Source: Clostridia bacterium
Lineage (GTDB): Bacteria; Bacillota; Clostridia; Oscillospirales; Acutalibacteraceae
Assembly (NCBI GenBank): GCA_900754145.1
Contig: CAAEBW010000337.1
Coordinates: 1 to 7,717 of the forward strand
Length of the DNA: 7,717 bases
Reading direction: 5' to 3'
Program-made: the position numbers and the translations under genes
Shown: positions 7,457 to 7,717 of the stretch, one piece after another
How positions within the stretch are numbered: the stretch's first letter is position 1
How the letters are laid out: the number at the start of each line of letters is the position of its first letter
Notes under the pieces: generated by a model
Databases searched by the model: none
What the model saw: only the letters and a program-made list of their open reading frames with translations
Told to the model about the DNA's origin: nothing

Positions 7457-7546
7457 ATGTACATAACTAATCAGGATCTATTTCAGTTTAGTATTGTTAT
7501 AATTTCGGTTATAACACTTGTAATAACGGTAATAAAAAAGAAATAA
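7457..7546 (+). CDS. 29-residue single-span membrane peptide, putative type I toxin
   Basis: The peptide begins MYITNQDLFQF. It continues with one hydrophobic span of about 16 residues (SIVIISVITLVITVI, positions 12-26) and ends KKK. From memory, this layout (MYVT/MYIT start, LFQF, VITLV core, Lys-rich end) matches many tiny Clostridia peptides annotated as hypothetical or holin-like toxins. It is also similar in layout to TxpA/Fst-type toxins, which insert in the membrane. Support for real expression is strong: a perfect promoter at 7356-7384, a near-perfect ribosome site, and a structured leader. No antitoxin gene is obvious; a type I antitoxin would be an antisense RNA. A regulatory or signalling membrane peptide is the main alternative. 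I am fairly sure that it is a gene and less sure of toxicity. Confidence 0.7.
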   Translation: MYITNQDLFQFSIVIISVITLVITVIKKK

Positions 7547-7566
7547 CCGCCCGGTCTGATCTGACC
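7545..7566 (+). terminator. Truncated intrinsic terminator of the toxin-like gene
   Basis: Immediately at the stop codon the sequence reads AACCGCCCGGTC (7545-7556), then TGATCT, then only GACC (7563-7566). A complete terminator would need a right arm close to GACCGGGCGGTT followed by T residues. After GACC the sequence instead becomes CCAAAAAGTTAGACA, which resembles an IS3-family end. So only a 4-bp stem (GGTC/GACC) remains. The left arm and loop are seen; that a right arm was once there is inferred. Confidence 0.45.
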
Positions 7567-7717
7567 CCAAAAAGTTAGACAAAAAATTACGGTTATGCTA
7601 CTAATGAGGATTGAATTCTGTATTGAACAGGAGGCACTTCGGAAATTTTTGTGTAAAAAGGAATCCAAACAGATAAGAAAATAGATAACAAATATGGTTT
7701 TCCGTTCAGAAAACGGA
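7562..7717 (+). mobile_element. Probable IS3-family insertion sequence end and untranslated leader (partial)
   Basis: TGACCCCAAAAAGTTAGACA (7562-7581) resembles terminal inverted repeats that I associate with IS3-family elements of Clostridia (inner-to-outer reading TGTCTAACTTTTTGGGGTCA). It is followed by AT-rich sequence with stops in all plus frames, a 6-bp hairpin TTCTGT/ACAGGA (7616-7632), and no recognisable transposase before the edge. IS3 leaders usually precede orfA by 50-200 bases, so orfA may begin just outside. No target duplication or second end can be seen. The family match is from memory, so confidence is moderate. If it is not an IS, this stretch is unexplained intergenic DNA. 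Confidence 0.45.
7701..7717 (+). repeat. Small inverted repeat at the window edge
   Basis: TCCGTT (7701-7706) and AACGGA (7712-7717) form a perfect 6-bp stem around CAGAA. The window ends exactly at the arm, so it may be longer. It is not followed by visible T residues, so it cannot be called a terminator. If the IS reading is right, it lies in the leader before the transposase. Confidence 0.35.

Noticed and set aside
7483..7668. Minus-strand 61-codon hydrophobic open frame opposite the peptide gene
   Set aside because: It begins at TTG without a ribosome site, crosses the IS-like junction, and its hydrophobicity is the complement of the peptide's Ile/Val codons.
7604..7684. Plus-strand 26-codon frame starting MRIEFCIEQEALRK
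   Set aside because: There is no ribosome site before the ATG, it resembles nothing known to me, and it overlaps the hairpin of the probable IS leader; most likely untranslated.
1..7717. CRISPR arrays, tRNA or rRNA genes
   Set aside because: No spaced direct repeats, tRNA cloverleaf or rRNA-like sequence was seen on either strand.

Overview
The window holds the conserved bacterial nusA-infB transcription/translation operon, entirely on the minus strand, followed (at higher coordinates) by a short AT-rich accessory segment read on the plus strand. In transcription order the operon is rimP, nusA, ylxR (rnpM), ylxQ, infB, rbfA, nrnA (DHH/DHHA1 phosphoesterase), truB and the start of ribF. NusA ends after its KH domains, and YlxR, YlxQ and an nrnA between rbfA and truB are present; this is a Gram-positive, Clostridia-type arrangement. 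Strong AGGAGG-type ribosome sites and the toxin-like peptide fit too. A gut Oscillospirales/Ruminococcaceae relative is my best guess, but that is inference.

Region 1-7205 is coding almost without gaps. Several junctions overlap: truB/ribF share ATGA, infB/rbfA share one base, and ylxR/ylxQ, ylxQ/infB and rbfA/nrnA overlap by about 11-14 bases. The largest gaps are 35-38 bases, around nusA. I see no internal terminator. The products act together: RimP and RbfA mature the 30S subunit, IF2 starts translation, NusA controls elongation, pausing and termination, TruB makes tRNA pseudouridine-55, NrnA degrades nanoRNA, and RibF makes FMN/FAD.

Region 7206-7311 is the operon's control region. It has a sigma-A promoter with an extended -10 and a leader of about 70 nt. 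The leader carries a GC-rich hairpin with a GCGA tetraloop and a U-rich tail, which looks like an intrinsic terminator or attenuator.

Region 7312-7717 is different. A perfect consensus promoter (TTGACA-17-TATAAT) drives a structured leader and a 29-residue peptide with one membrane span and a Lys-rich tail, resembling small type I toxins. Its ribosome site is the strong arm of a small hairpin, and its leader carries a 7-base complement to the sequence at its stop codon. The gene's likely terminator is cut after its left arm and loop by a sequence resembling the end of an IS3-family element, which runs to the window edge. This toxin-like gene with its interrupted 3' end is the most interesting part of the window.
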